Assembly (NCBI GenBank): GCA_958510825.1
Contig: OY294051.1
Span: 25,779,265-25,843,264 of the forward strand
Source: Brachypterus glaber
Taxonomy: Eukaryota; Arthropoda; Insecta; Coleoptera; Kateretidae
Reading direction: 5' to 3'
Length of the DNA stretch: 64,000 nucleotides
This document shows positions 1 through 11,247 of the stretch, piece after piece. The translations under genes and the position numbers were made by a program. Each line of letters begins with the position of its first letter. The stretch's first letter is position 1. A model generated the notes under the pieces. The model was given only the letters and a program-made list of their open reading frames with translations, ran no database searches and was not told the DNA's origin.

Positions 1-220
1 TACATTTTTCAAATCTTTTAAATCTACTTTGAATGCCCCAGTAATAAAGTAGATTTTTTGAATTTGGAAAATTTATTCTATGTTGTTCCATAACTTGCAA
101 CAGAAATTGTGTTTGATCCTCTTGATTTGTTAAAAGATTATTATAGGTTTGTATGAGTGCCACCCCACGCTCTGCGGCGTCGTTTACCACTTTTAATTTT
201 TGAACATTTTTCTTGGATTG
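1..220 (-). pseudogene. Fragment of a transposon-type ORF (NDAAERGVALIQ motif)
   Basis: Reading the minus strand from about 220 down to 1 gives one open frame. It contains VVNDAAERGVALIQ, then a Q/L-rich stretch with FLLQVMEQHR and FPNSK. The composition and the NDxAERGVxLIQ-like motif remind me of uncharacterised repeated ORFs in insect genomes, but I cannot name the family with certainty. The frame runs off the window edge, so its C-terminus is unseen. Most of it is duplicated in mirror image at 239-395; only the NDAAERG part lies in the single-copy loop. I see no start codon context or splice signals, and treat it as a broken remnant. The 81-residue + strand ORF at 200-445 reads the mirrored copy. 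Confidence 0.45.
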
Positions 221-395
221 TATGTACTGAGTACTGGCCTCATACAAACCTATAATAATCTTTTAACAAATCAAGAGGATCAAACACAATTTCTGTTGCA
301 AGTTATGGAACAACATAGAATAAATTTTCCAAATTCAAAAAATCTACTTTATTACTGGGGCATTCAAAGTAGATTTAAAAGATTTGAAAAATGTA
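1..395. repeat. Perfect inverted repeat, 157-bp arms
   Basis: Positions 1-157 are the exact reverse complement of 239-395 as far as I can check by eye, with an 81-bp loop (158-238). The left arm begins at the window edge, so the palindrome may be longer. No mismatches between arms suggests a recent inverted duplication, ongoing arm correction, or an assembly artefact. Confidence 0.9.
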
Positions 396-947
396 TTCAT
401 TGTTGTACTATACTTTGTTGTTCGATGTGGGCCCTAAAAGAATGAAAAGTGTAAAAATCTAGAAAAGTTGTATAATTTTGTTAAAAAACATTTTTTTTTC
501 GTGCACCCTGTATATAGGATCAAATATTTATATATGTCTTTTAAGTCAGGACACATTTAGGTATTACCAAAAAAATTTTGACCGGGGTGAAAAAATTAAA
601 TGTGCTATTCCTAGCACCCTAAATTAGGGATAACATCAAAATTTTGACTTTTCTAGGTCACAACAAGGCCGTTTGTTGATGAAAAAATTGAAAAAAAATA
701 GGGTTCTTCCTTATTTATCCTAGATCTCCGTACTGTGCAAAAAGCATTTTTATTTATCTTTAATAGGCCCTAAAAAAAATTAATCTGGAGAAACGATTAT
801 TTTTGCAAAAAACGGCTGTGCGCCACCTCTAAATATTTTTTTAAAATTCTGAAAAAATAGCGTGGTAATCTACTCACCCCAATGAACAACTTTGGGGGGT
901 AAGACATTTAAAATTCAAAAAAAAGTCAAAACTCTGGGCACCCTAGT
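396..947. other. No gene seen; AT-rich intergenic
   Basis: No coding signal. A short gtgcaccctgtata stretch near 503 resembles the right end (gccctgtatatc) of the neighbouring foldback element and may be a remnant of that family. Confidence 0.5.
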
Positions 948-2044
948 GTCCCAGAATGTTTCCAAAATCTCTTAGGGTTTTTTATAATTTTGTTTAAAAT
1001 TAAAAATTTCTGTCCTTACTCTTAGGGTTGATTATATCTCCTCAAAATAATGCCAAAAGTCAGGGGCGAACTTCCGTTATGGTTCCAAACCCCTAAGTTT
1101 TCTACAGGGGCGGATTTATTTTATTTTAAGGGGGGCATCCATTGAAGGTATTTCTATGCTAATTAATCTCGCTGGGAGGGGCATGGCCCCCATGGCCCCT
1201 CCCCTAAATCCGCCAATGGTTTTTTAGGGTTACAAATTTTAGACTTTTAGTTAATTCAATTCTGATCAAAAAAAGTACTCTACGCAAAATTCGATCAAAT
1301 GAAGCATTTCCGAGAAAAAAGCACTTTTTGAATCCAAAGGCAGGAGAACTGTAAAAAAAATATTTTTATATTATTTCAAAAATGCTACAAATTGTTTTAA
1401 TTTTTTTTTTATCTTATCAAAATGAAATAAAAGGTTCATATGAAATTTTCCACTGGGGCCCCCCTCCTTTGAGATATTCGCCCCTTAGATGAATTTTTCT
1501 CTCAAAGGAGGGAGCCCTAGTAGAAATTTTCATATGAACTTTTTATTTCATTTTGAGGAGATACAAACATTTTTAAAATTATTTATAGCATTTTTGAAGT
1601 AATATAAAAATATTTTTTTACAGTCCTCCTGCCTTTGGATTTAAAAAGTGCCTTTTTCTCGGAAACGCTTAATTTTATCGAATTTTTCGTAGAGTACTTT
1701 TTTGATCAAAATTTATTACATATTGTAAAAAAGTAATCAAATGTCTAAAATTTTTAACCCTAAAAAGTCTAGGGGTTTGGAACCATAACGGAAGTACGCC
1801 CCTGAGTTTTCTGATAACTTTCAAAACTTCTGTTAAAATCATTTGATGCGTATTAATTTTCTTAAACAACCGTAAAAAAATTGTTAAAAAAATATTAAAA
1901 AGTAAAAAAGTTATCCAAAAAAATGATTTTTCTATTTCATCTTGGGGCAAATATCTAAGAGGGGGGCCAAAAATTTTATATGAACATGGCATTATTTTGA
2001 AAAGATATAATCACCCCTAAGAGATGTTGGAAACATTCTGGGAC
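948..2044. mobile_element. Foldback (long inverted repeat) element
   Basis: The two halves are imperfect reverse complements. They begin with cccagaatgtttcc (about 950) and end with ggaaacattctggg (about 2042). Matching internal blocks include aaccataacggaag with its partner and the poly-A/T block with atatttttatatta. The turn is near 1480. There is no transposase ORF; the 105-residue minus ORF at 1675-1992 is a by-product. A small TIR element interrupts only the left arm. Confidence 0.75.
1105..1218. mobile_element. hAT-like MITE nested in the foldback arm
   Basis: Ends are caggggcggatttatt and taaatccgccaatg, an inverted pair. It is flanked by an 8-bp near-repeat (gttttcta at 1097-1104, gtttttta at 1219-1226), the target-site length of hAT transposons. 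The right arm of the host foldback lacks it, so it inserted after the inverted duplication. A second copy lies at 51507-51645. Confidence 0.65.
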
Positions 2045-2078
2045 GCCCTGTATATCATATTATACCCACCCTAGTAGA

Positions 2079-2260
2079 AATTTAACCTAAGATAAACGTT
2101 TTTTTAACGCGCATTTATCGTATAAATGTCCCGATGTCTAACGTTAGAATTCCTAACCTTAGTTGTCTAACGTTAGAGTAACGTGGTAAAACAAACATTA
2201 GATAAACGTTATTATAACGTTGGGACCTAACGCTAGGCATCTAACATTCAAGTGCACAAG
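2079..2260. mobile_element. Truncated MITE rich in TAACGTTA palindromes
   Basis: Starts ccctagtagaaatttaacct, like the elements at 14522 and 63341, followed by several copies of the palindromic core taacgtta. No matching right end is visible, so this copy is truncated or diverged. Confidence 0.55.
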
Positions 2261-2303
2261 TTGTGGTCTTGTATGCACAGTGGTAGAGTTTAATTCCACA
2301 ACT

Positions 2304-2454
2304 TAAGGCCTATCCAGAAGCTTGCATAAGAACATAAAACATAAGAATGCGATGCCGTGATTGCCTTACAAGATACATGGCGGCACATTAAGCCAATCAC
2401 GGCATCGCATTGTTATTTAATATGTTCTTATGCGAGCCTGTGAATAGGCACTTA
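2304..2454. mobile_element. Near-complete hairpin MITE, 151 bp
   Basis: Arms share gcataagaacat / atgttcttatgc and atgcgatgccgtgattg / caatcacggcatcgcat, leaving a loop of about 35 bp. The ends taagg..cctatcc and ..ataggcactta are also inverted. No coding capacity. Confidence 0.7.
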
Positions 2455-2544
2455 CTCACACAACCCCACAAATTGTGCAAAACGTGCTTTGGTTTAGAAG
2501 GTTTTGCAAAAAAAAAGGTCCAAAGTCACTCAGTTCGTCCGAAG

Positions 2545-3253
2545 TAGCATCCACAAAATGGTAGTGATAGTATAGTAAACTCAGATGAAAAATCACCATA
2601 ACTGTAAGTGAAATATACTAAGGCAAATTTTTGATATGTGAAAGGGTATTATAAGGGAACCTTAAATCCGGATTTTCATATTGCTATGTGGTGGTTTCCG
2701 ATCGCAATATTGAAAAACACGAATTGCTGCATATCTCCGAAACTATTGATTTCAGCGGAAAAGTTCCAAGAACCAAAGTTGTAGATAATTAAATTATATT
2801 TTATTTTTACAAGCACTTTTTTTCTGTGCGGGCAATATTTTTGAAGTTAGGTGCAATTCAAATATATTTTTTCACTTATTTCCATTTTTTTCATGTCCGG
2901 AAGAAGTTACGTACAGGAAACGAAAAAAAAATGTGAATTAAATAAGTGAAAAAAAAATAATTGCTTATAACCTCAAAAATATTCCTACAAGTTTACGTAC
3001 AAACAAAAGATAATTAAATTATCTACAACTTTGGTCCTTGGAAATTTTTCGCTGAAGTCAATAGTTTCAAAGATATGCAGCAATTCGCGTTTTAAAATAT
3101 GACGAGCGGAAGCAATATGAAAATCCGGATTTAAGCTTCTCCGATAGCCCCCTTTCACATATCAAAAAATTGGCCTTAGTATATTTCACTTACAATTTGG
3201 TGATTTTTCATCCGAGTTTATTGTACTATCTACTACCATTTCGCGGATGCTAG
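2545..3253. mobile_element. Palindromic TIR element, about 710 bp
   Basis: Left arm: agcatcc..aaatggtagt, then gtgaaatatactaaggc. Right arm carries the reverse complements gccttagtatatttcac and actaccattt..ggatgct. Internal arms also pair (aactttggttc / acaactttggtcc). No ORF of note. Confidence 0.7.
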
Positions 3254-3544
3254 TCCGAAGTTACCTCGGTTGACGGTATAGCTAAAAAAATATATAATAT
3301 TATGGGTTTTATCAAAGATTATAATGTCAGATTTTAGGGACATTTTGTCGAATATTTTATTATAAAAGAATATTTTTCACAACCCGTTGCAAGTTATGTA
3401 CCTGTACAATTGTTTTAAACAAATATTTTTCACAAACCTCAAAAATTAAATCATTTAGACAGGCAATATCATATTGCCAATATGTCCAATATTGGTCGTG
3501 ATTAAAATTTAAAAAATATATCAATAAAAACATTATTATTTATA

Positions 3545-3640
3545 GACAAGCCGTGAGAATATGTAATGCTTCGCATTCCATAGAAAACTCTTCACAGTGG
3601 ATATTATATTGGGCTTTCTGTCGGTATAAATATACCGGGT
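3545..3640. repeat. Dispersed repeat, copy 1
   Basis: Contains aagccgtgagaatatgtaat, cttcgcatt and actcttcacagtgg followed by tttctgtcggtata. The block at 11838-11935 is a diverged second copy. About 300 bp on each side shows no gene. Confidence 0.6.
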
Positions 3641-3959
3641 GTTTTTTTTAACCTGAAATCTCGAATCCTATGAATTTAGAAAAAAATGTCGGACAAAATT
3701 TGTTTATTTTAATAGTGGAAACAAAATGGCGTATTTATGTTTTACGGATATTTACGTTTTCTACTACCGTATTATACTCTTCTAGCGCTTGCGCGCTGTG
3801 AAGAGTATAATAAAATATTATGTTTATGTTTATATTTATAATTAAAATTTATGCTGATTATAATGATATATAAATAAAATTAAAAGTGGGCATATTTTGT
3901 CCAAAACACGGAGCGCATCCACAAAACTGTTACCGGATATAATTATATCCTCAGAACCT

Positions 3960-4300
3960 CCCCGTAAAAATGACGCATTAAAACCTTTAATTTTAATTTC
4001 TTACAGGATTTTATAGGAAAAATTCCTTCGAAAATCGTAAGAATAAGAAAGTTTTGGCACAACTTTTATTTCCTACAAGGAATCGATAGGGAATATCCTA
4101 CCAAAAATTAACAGGTGTTTTCCTGTAAAATGATTCCAAGTTTTAAAAGGTTCGGAAAGAAAATTTTCTATTCATAGAATCTTGTAGGATTTAACAGGTT
4201 ATATCCTATAAGGTCCTGCCAAAAATTAACAGGTTTCCTGTAAAATCCTTACAAGTTTTAAAAGATCCTCAAAGGAATTTACCATATATGGGATCGTACA
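3960..4300. repeat. Degenerate direct repeats around aacaggt
   Basis: The block ccaaaaattaacaggt..tttcctgtaaaat.. caagttttaaaag occurs at about 4100-4150 and again at about 4217-4262, with looser copies before them. No coding signal. Confidence 0.55.
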
Positions 4301-4324
4301 GAGTTTAACTGATTATACTGAGTA

Positions 4325-5238
4325 GGGGTGACCGGGGCTAGTTGTCGCAGGGGTAAGTTGTCGAAGTGATTGTATCTCAAAAAGTTAAATAGTTTTCTGC
4401 ACCAAACCGAGATTAGCCTCTGCGTTACAAAAGTGACATTTATTATTTGTAAACTTAAAAGCAATAAGTTAAAAGAGCAGCAATTTAATCTAAAAAATGT
4501 CAAAATTAAAGGGTCCAGTATTTTTTTTTGTGGTAATTATTTTTTCTTATTGTGAGTGATTTAAAATATTAAGATAAGAAAATTTTATGTATATTAATAG
4601 TTTAAGGTGTATATTATTTGTTGATATTGTCATTTAGGAGTGTTTATTCGTTAATTAGACAGTACTTGATACATAAGGTAAAATTGACCACTGGGGCTAG
4701 TTGTCGGATTTGGTTTGGGGCTAGTTGTCGCATGATCTGGAGATATGTTCATGGTATAACATTTCCTTTTTCGCATTTTCTTATTCAAAACCGTGTTAAA
4801 AAGTGAAACCTAATGGGATAGCAAATAAAATCGTTTATTAAATTAAATTAAAAAAAAAAAATAGAAAAAATATTATTTCATTATAAAGTTGACAATTTTG
4901 GTACAAGAGTAAAAAGTTAGATAACAATCGGCTTTTGGGAAGGCACATGTCTTATTAGTTATTTATAATTTTTTTAAATACCTTTATATTTTTGAAAAAA
5001 ATATATACTTTAAGTGCCGCGACAAAATGCCCCGTGACGGGGCACGTTGTCGCATTTGTCGAGACTTCATAAAAAAAATCATAACTCTAATACCCTGTAA
5101 ATTTTTCCATGTTTTATCTTATAATAATATTACTGAAATATGCAGCTAAAATTACCATTTGGTCAATTAAAAAAAAAACAAAAATAAACGAAAAACTGAC
5201 TTTGAATGAAAAGTGCGACAATTAGCCCCGGTCACCCC
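4325..5238. mobile_element. TIR DNA element, 914 bp, TA target site
   Basis: Begins ggggtgaccggggctagttg and ends with its inverse (caattagccccggtcacccc). The dinucleotide TA flanks both ends (4323-4324, 5239-5240), as in Tc1/mariner-type insertions. The subterminal motif ggggctagttgtcg recurs internally near 4697 and 4717, and ggggcacgttgtcg near 5039. The 60-74 residue ORFs inside are not recognisable as transposase, so it is non-autonomous. Confidence 0.75.
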
Positions 5239-5660
5239 TACACAATTTTCTTTTAATTATAATTATAAATAAATAAATAATTATTTAGCGAAGCATATCA
5301 ATACAGACATAGGCGAAAATTTTAACGAATTTGAAGGGATATTTTAATTTTAAAACAGTTTTAGAAAATTGAACAAAAAGTTAAAAAAGCCCTAGATCCG
5401 CAGGCGAAAATTTTCACGAACAAATAGTAAAACGTTCAAGGTTAAAAGTTGTTTTTTTTTTCTGGGGGGGTTCATTCTGGAGGTAATTACCCCTCCATGG
5501 ATCCGCCCTGCCTACAAATATAGAACGAACTTCTTATTTAACGATATAATTTTAAATGTTTCAGTTTGTTTCTTATCTAAAATGTATTCTTCCAGAATTG
5601 CATTTTAATTATATTAGATGTTGCATCATATTATCTGCTTAATTTTCAAATAATATTGCC
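5239..5660. other. No gene seen; AT-rich with repeat remnants
   Basis: A G-run and gatccgccc near 5500 resemble the hAT-like MITE end (aaatccgcc), so a decayed copy is possible. Nothing else is supported. Confidence 0.4.
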
Positions 5661-5886
5661 TATTATATCGTCCTATCTGACGTACGTTACGTAACGACGT
5701 AACTGACAAAAATTGCAAAAAGGAAATACTCCGGAAAAATGATTCCTCAAATTAAGGGAACATTATTTGAAAATAAAGCAGATAATCTTAATTTAAGGGA
5801 ACATTTTTTGCGGTTTTATAATTTTTTTCAGTTAAGTTGCGACGTTACGACGCGTTGTTACGTAAGATACGCGACGATATAATTAA
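5661..5886. mobile_element. Imperfect inverted-repeat element, about 226 bp
   Basis: ttatatcgtcctatctgacg with acgttacgtaacgacg pairs with the right end (cgttacgacgcgttgttacg, agatacgcgacgatataa). It is rich in acgt steps, unlike the surrounding A/T runs. Confidence 0.6.
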
Positions 5887-5939
5887 TATATTAAAATGTG
5901 TCGATACTTGCCCCCCCTAATATTATTTTAAATTATAAA

Positions 5940-6480
5940 TATAATTAGTAAAAAGCTCACGGTATGAGCTGCGCTGTATTTGCCTTCGACCGAGCGCGCC
6001 CCCCCAAAAATGCAGTTTTTTTATAATAATAATAATTTATAAAAATAATTAGTAAAAAGCTCATGGTATGAGCTGCGCTGTATTTGCCTTCGACCGAAAG
6101 CGCCCCCCAAAAATGCAGTTTTTTTATAATAAAATTCAATTTAAAACCTTAGTATACCAACTTTCACAAAAATATTTAAAATATAATTAAAGATTATTGT
6201 CCCCGTATGGGCGCGCTCCCGGGTAATTTGCTTCTTAGATTGAACGGACTTCACGCCTAATAGTTTATAAAAATAATTAGTAAAAAGCTCATGGTATGAG
6301 CTGCGCTGTATTTGCCTTTGACCGAGCGCGCCCCCCAAAAATGCTTTTTTTATAATAAAATTCAGTTTAAACCACCTTAAAAACCTTAGTATACCAACCC
6401 GGGTAATTTGCTTCTTAGATTGAACGGACTTCACGCCTAATAGTTTATAAAAATAATCAGTAAAAAGCTTGTTATGAGCT
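5940..6480. repeat. Tandem/segmental repeat array
   Basis: The block aattagtaaaaagctcatgg, tatgagctgcgctgtatttg and gcgccccccaaaaatgc appears at about 5946, 6053 and 6277, with a shorter diverged copy at 6455. An intervening piece (cccgggtaatttgcttctta) is duplicated at about 6219 and 6400. The repeats produce the short minus-strand ORFs here; I do not regard those as genes. Confidence 0.75.
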
Positions 6481-7260
6481 GCACCATATTTTCTTCCGCC
6501 TCAGGGGATGGAGTAAAATTTTTTCTATTCAATTCTGTTTTAACGACTTCAAAAACCCCTACTCATTAGGGCGACCCACGAAAACTTCAAAATAATTTTT
6601 TTTTTTTTAATATCAGATTTAGTTTGAGCGATCTTAAAAACCCCTATACAGTATGGTCCAAAAGTCACCCCCGAGTCAATCTTTTAAGAGCTCATAAAAT
6701 TCTATATTTGACTACACCTTTATTTTTTAATTGAAATAAAAATTTAATTTTAAATTTATTTCTAAAAGAACCGATTTTCTTAATTTTTTTCTACTTTATA
6801 GATCTAGTTTCAAAAAGTATACCATTGCTCGTTAAAATACTATAATCATTAAAAAAAATTGGACAAAATACATTTTATTTTCCCCATTTCCCCCTTAATC
6901 CACCCCTAATGTTACTAAAAACAATTCAAACAAAACACTTTTAAAATTATTGTTTATTTTTAAAAAGAATATATATATTTTTTTACTTTGATTTTTTTAT
7001 ACTATAACTACCTAAGTTTAAACATAGAAAAGTATCCCTTTGTTGTCAGCAGTAATTTTTCATTATGAAAAAATAATCCCAAACAAATTTAAAAAAATAA
7101 TCGTCATAAAATTAATAATTATAATTAATACCTAATCTAAGTATGTAAAAACGTTTTCGGAAATTTTTAGTTATACCGGCTTAAAAACAATAATAAGCAA
7201 TGTTTTATTTTGACGCGCAGTATAAACATATAAATATAAATATATACAAAACAAAAGATT
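6481..7260. other. No gene seen; repeat remnants
   Basis: At about 6650 a fragment reading cagtatggtccaaaagtcac matches the terminal repeat of the TIR family found intact at 23457-24137, so this is probably a truncated copy. The rest is A/T-rich. Confidence 0.45.
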
Positions 7261-7323
7261 ACAGAAATCAAACCAGCAAGGCAAAATATGACTCATGCGC
7301 AGTCAAAGCCTACTATTCCTGCA

Positions 7324-7357
7324 TATAAACACAAATCAGCTGCCTTGATGTATCAGT
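7324..7357 (+). promoter_or_regulatory. Possible core promoter (TATA box + initiator)
   Basis: TATAAA at 7324-7329 is followed by the arthropod-type initiator TCAGT (7353-7357). From the first T of the TATA box to the initiator A (7355) is 31 bp, the spacing expected of a TATA/Inr promoter. A short leader then runs to an ATG at 7429. No matching downstream element was seen. Such combinations also arise by chance in AT-rich DNA. Confidence 0.4.
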
Positions 7358-7428
7358 ATTGAACAAACCTCAAAAACTCGCAGAAAGTGCCAAGTGAACA
7401 ATTATAACAAAGAAAAATCATTTCCGAG

Positions 7429-7629
7429 ATGTCAGAAACTCACTTTGATGAATACGAACACTACAATTACTCCCACGATAAACAAATCTTCAGTGGAAAT
7501 AGTGGAAAACAACGTACAAAAAGAGAAGTAAGTGAACACACCAACCACAATGATCCCTGTGGCCATTCCAGAAAAATCCTTACCAAACTGGTGAACACAG
7601 AAAACAACAAAAAGGGACAAAAGCAATGA
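7429..7629 (+). CDS. Possible first coding exon or small hydrophilic ORF (66 codons)
   Basis: The ORF starts 74 bp downstream of the candidate transcription start, and its base composition is less A/T-rich than its flanks. The product is hydrophilic, starts MSETHFDEYEHYNYSHDK and has a basic stretch (KQRTKR). A strong donor, gtaagt, falls exactly on a codon boundary at 7528, so the coding part may be only 33 codons followed by an intron. One idea is that it is the cytoplasmic tail exon of the downstream gamma-glutamyltransferase, which lacks its N-terminus here. A phase-compatible membrane-anchor exon would then be needed between 7.6 and 13.2 kb, and I did not find one. It could equally be an unrelated small gene or a chance ORF. 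The hydrophobic minus-strand ORF over the same bases is a shadow. Confidence 0.3.
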   Translation: MSETHFDEYEHYNYSHDKQIFSGNSGKQRTKREVSEHTNHNDPCGHSRKILTKLVNTENNKKGQKQ

Positions 7630-7639
7630 TAAATTCTGG

Positions 7640-9394
7640 AATTCTGGAATTTTTAACTGAATTAATATAAAGAACCTGACAGCTGAATGAGGAGAAGAAT
7701 AACTGATTTTGATTTTCGATAATGGTGATTATTTTTTTATGGATATATACATTAAGTTAATTTCAAGGTCATACGTTTATTTATATACATATAGGAATAC
7801 AATATATTTTTTCTTTGTTTCCTATATTACCAATATATTTAATTTAATATAAAAAAATAATTTAATTACAGAATTTTAGGTAGTATTTGAATTGCTTATT
7901 GTAAGATAATAAAACAATTAAAAGCTGAGTAACAACTCAAATAAAATAAAAATTGTTGATTTAAGATTATATTTTCTTTGTGTTATTATACCTATATGAT
8001 TTTGTTGTGGTAAAACAACTGTTTGTTTGTAAACATCTGAGATCAGATCGATCTGGATTATTTCAAGGCCAACAGCCGTTTTTTTGTTTGAAATAGCACG
8101 AGTTTATAGCAGGCGTCCAAAAGAGGAGACCTGCAGGAATTTTAAAATGAATAAATTGTGCCTTTCCAGTTTAAGTTTGAGTTCAGAGCTTTTAAATCAC
8201 TTTTGAAAAAAAAAAACTAGAGAAAGCCTTCCACATTCAGAAATCGAATAGTTTCTAATTGGGTACCTAATAGAATCCAACAGAAATTCGAAAATAAGTG
8301 GAAAACGCTAGTTTTTTTCCTAGAAGTCCCGTCTACCCCTAACTTTTTTTCTTAAAATGCTTTCTGGGTTATCTTGTCGTTGTGATATCTCTTATTAAAA
8401 TAAAAAATATTTACATATTATTATACAGTATAATTTATGTTTCTTTTGTTGAAAATCTAAATTTTTAATTTCTTTGTTACTAAAAACAAAACAAAAATAT
8501 TTATATGAATTAGCTTGTTAAAAATCTAACATTTTGAAAATGTTATATTTATTAATCAGTTTTTATGTGTTACAATATCTAAAGGTTTTTGATTAATAAT
8601 CTTTTTTTAATTTTAATGAGGGGCATTGATTTAAAACTAGCTTTCTCGACTTTTTTAACTGACTTAAGGACTCGATAACAAAAAAAAAGGCCCAAACTTT
8701 TATTTCATACCAGATTTAAAATAATCCATCGACAAAAAAAAAATTGTCAACTTTTTATTTTTTTTCAGTGTAGTGTTTGAACCAAGTTTATTACACTTTT
8801 TAGATATTTTTACTGTTTTTAACTAATTTTGGGTCTGACTTTAAAAATAATATCAGTTTTGCTGTAAAAGTTTTTGTTTAAGAAATATACCATAGCAAAC
8901 TAATTGATAATCTGCATATTTTGCTTAAGTATGTATTATACATTGTATAAATATTTATATGTGACGAAATGGTGAAAATAAGGGAAACGGGGTCTAAAAA
9001 ATAACAAAAATTCAGTGACATAATTTTAAGTAGTCCCTAAAATAATTGGAAAAACTATAAACACTATAAAAATTATTTAATAAATTGAAAAAAAAAATAA
9101 TTTCTTGAAAATATGATTTGTTATCTACATCTTTTATCTATTTCAAAATTATTGACTTATTGAAAAGGTTTGGTAATAATCATGACCAGGAACTTTTAAA
9201 ATAGTTTTAGTAAAAACGTTTTATGTTCAATTTTTAGAAGTTTTTTAGAATTTTTAAAAATTACCCTGCGCCTTCGCCAAGACTGAAAATATTTAATGGT
9301 CGTTTTAGTTATAAGAGAATATGTGTTCGAAAAAATTATAATTTTGATAAAAATATTTGACAATGACAAAAAAATGATCAATTACTATTCCTAG
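7640..9394. other. No gene seen; AT-rich
   Basis: Long A/T-rich stretch without coding signal, tandem array or clear inverted repeat. The small minus ORF at 9196-9381 has no recognisable features. Confidence 0.5.
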
Positions 9395-9528
9395 TAAACA
9401 ATGGTCCGTCGCCGAGGGGCGGTAAAGTAATGGCTAATAATCATCGCTTTTTGACGTTGGCCCGACGTTAGAACAACTTCAGGTCACCGTGCGACAAAAT
9501 GATGGCAAATAATAATCAATATCTACAT

Positions 9529-9544
9529 CGGCCCAACGTTGGGC
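9529..9544. repeat. Perfect 16-bp palindrome ggcccaacgttgggcc
   Basis: Lies in a locally GC-rich patch (9405-9560) with further cccgacgtt/gttggccc fragments. Similar gttggcac and ggcgggcc fragments occur at 11580-11610 beyond the adjacent foldback, so this may be the outer, decayed edge of one larger inverted element. Confidence 0.5.
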
Positions 9545-9677
9545 CGTGTTTTGCAACTGACTAAACGGCCTAACATATTATCGCACTTTTAATCTTTGAT
9601 CACGATTATGCCGCCGTTTAGCTGATTATTTACTTTTACTCGCAATTATTTATTTTTTTTCAATTTTGTTTTTAAAA

Positions 9678-11247
9678 ACATTAATTACACAGGACCACAA
9701 AAAAAATGAAGTTGGTTTTTTATAAACCAGACTATATTTTTTCTACGTATTTTTGGGCGCCGAAAACGAATATGGCAATGAAAAAAAAATACCCTCAAAG
9801 TCTTGAGATATAGCGCACATTTGGTTTTTTTGTATGCATTCAAGGCCAAAACAAAAATCCGCAGGATTTCAGATAAAGTTTTTTTATGGAAATATTGCTT
9901 AACAAAAATGATTCATGCCATAACTTGCAGATTTTAAACATCTACCCCCGTTAATTTTTTACAGGGCAACAAACTCCAGATATCACACTTTTTTCTGTTT
10001 TTCCGATATTAAAAATATTATATAAATAATAGACATACAGCCAAAAATTTATATATGTAATACTACTACATACATATGCTTTATTTAATAATAATAATTT
10101 AATTTATTAAAAAATTATATCTATTTTTTTATGTCCAGTGGTGGGGACTCTGGTGGGTTTAACGTTGCACATGCCAAAAGAAATATATCATAACATTGTC
10201 CGACAGTTTTTCTCAAGTTTTATTAGCGATTTAAAAAAATTTAAGAATAAAAGACCTCCCTAATCCCTAATTTGTTTCCAAACCACACACACAGTGGCAA
10301 AATAGTATCATAAAGCTGGTAAATGTCGAAAATAATCTTTATTGTGCAAAACTGGTAAACCAGCGTTTAGGAGGTCGTCCATTTTATAAATAGTAATAAA
10401 TTTTCAATAAATGAAATGGCGGATTCAATAATTAATTATAATTTTTTTTTTCATAAATACACTTTAAGTACGTATAATAAAATAAATAAATATATCTATG
10501 AAAAAAAATAATTATAACTAATTACTTTTGTCAACCATATTGAATCCGCCATTTTTTTATTGAAAATCTTTTACTACTTTTAAAATGGAGGACCTCTTAA
10601 ACCTTGTTTACCAGTTTTGCAAAAAAAAAAGATTATTTTCGAATTTTTAACAGTTTTATGATAAAATTTTGCCACTGTCCGTGTGGTTTTGAAACAAATT
10701 AAGGGTCAGGGAGGTCTTTTATTGTCAAATTTGTATAAATCGCTAAAAAAACTTGAGAAAAACAGTCTGGTTAAGGGTATCAGACAATGTTATGATATAT
10801 TTCTTTTGACATGTGCAACGCAACGTTAAACCCCCCAGATTCCCAACCAATGGAGATAAAAAAATATATGTATTTTTTTATAAAGCATATGTATGTAGGG
10901 GTATTACATATATAATTTTTTGGCTGTATCTGTATTATTTATATAAAATTTTCAATGAAATATATCGGAAAAATACGAAAAAATTGCCATATTTTTCGCC
11001 CTGTAAATCTAGGTATTAAAATCTAGATATTTAAAATCTGCAAGCATATAACATTTTTTTGGAAATATTTCCATAAAAAAACTTTTTCTGAAATCTTAAG
11101 GATTTTTTGGCCTTGAATGCTCTAAAAAAAACAAAAGATTTTGAGTGAGAAATTTTTTTTATCGCCATATTTGTTTTTAGCGCCCAAAGATACGTAGAAA
11201 AAATACTAACTTTATTTTTTTTTTGTGTTCCTGTGTTATAATCAAAA
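9678..11247. mobile_element. Large foldback element, about 1.57 kb
   Basis: Two arms of roughly 700-780 bp are reverse complements around a centre near 10465. Matching pairs include cacaggaccaca / tgtgttcctgtg at the outer ends, cattcaaggccaaaa / tttggccttgaatg, gcacatgccaaaagaaatat / its inverse near 10795, and aatggcggattcaat / attgaatccgccatt beside the turn. No transposase ORF; the 68-codon + ORF at 10813 is incidental. Confidence 0.75.

Noticed and set aside
5957..6434. Minus-strand ORFs of 60 and 97 residues
   Set aside because: Both are readings of the repeated aattagtaaaaagctcatgg unit, sharing the same peptide (KGxxxGALxxxGKYSAAHTM type) because of the duplication.
7432..7626. Hydrophobic 64-residue ORF on the minus strand that looks like a two-helix membrane protein
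   Set aside because: It is the exact antisense of the + strand ORF with the better promoter context. Its hydrophobicity follows from the A-rich codons on the other strand.
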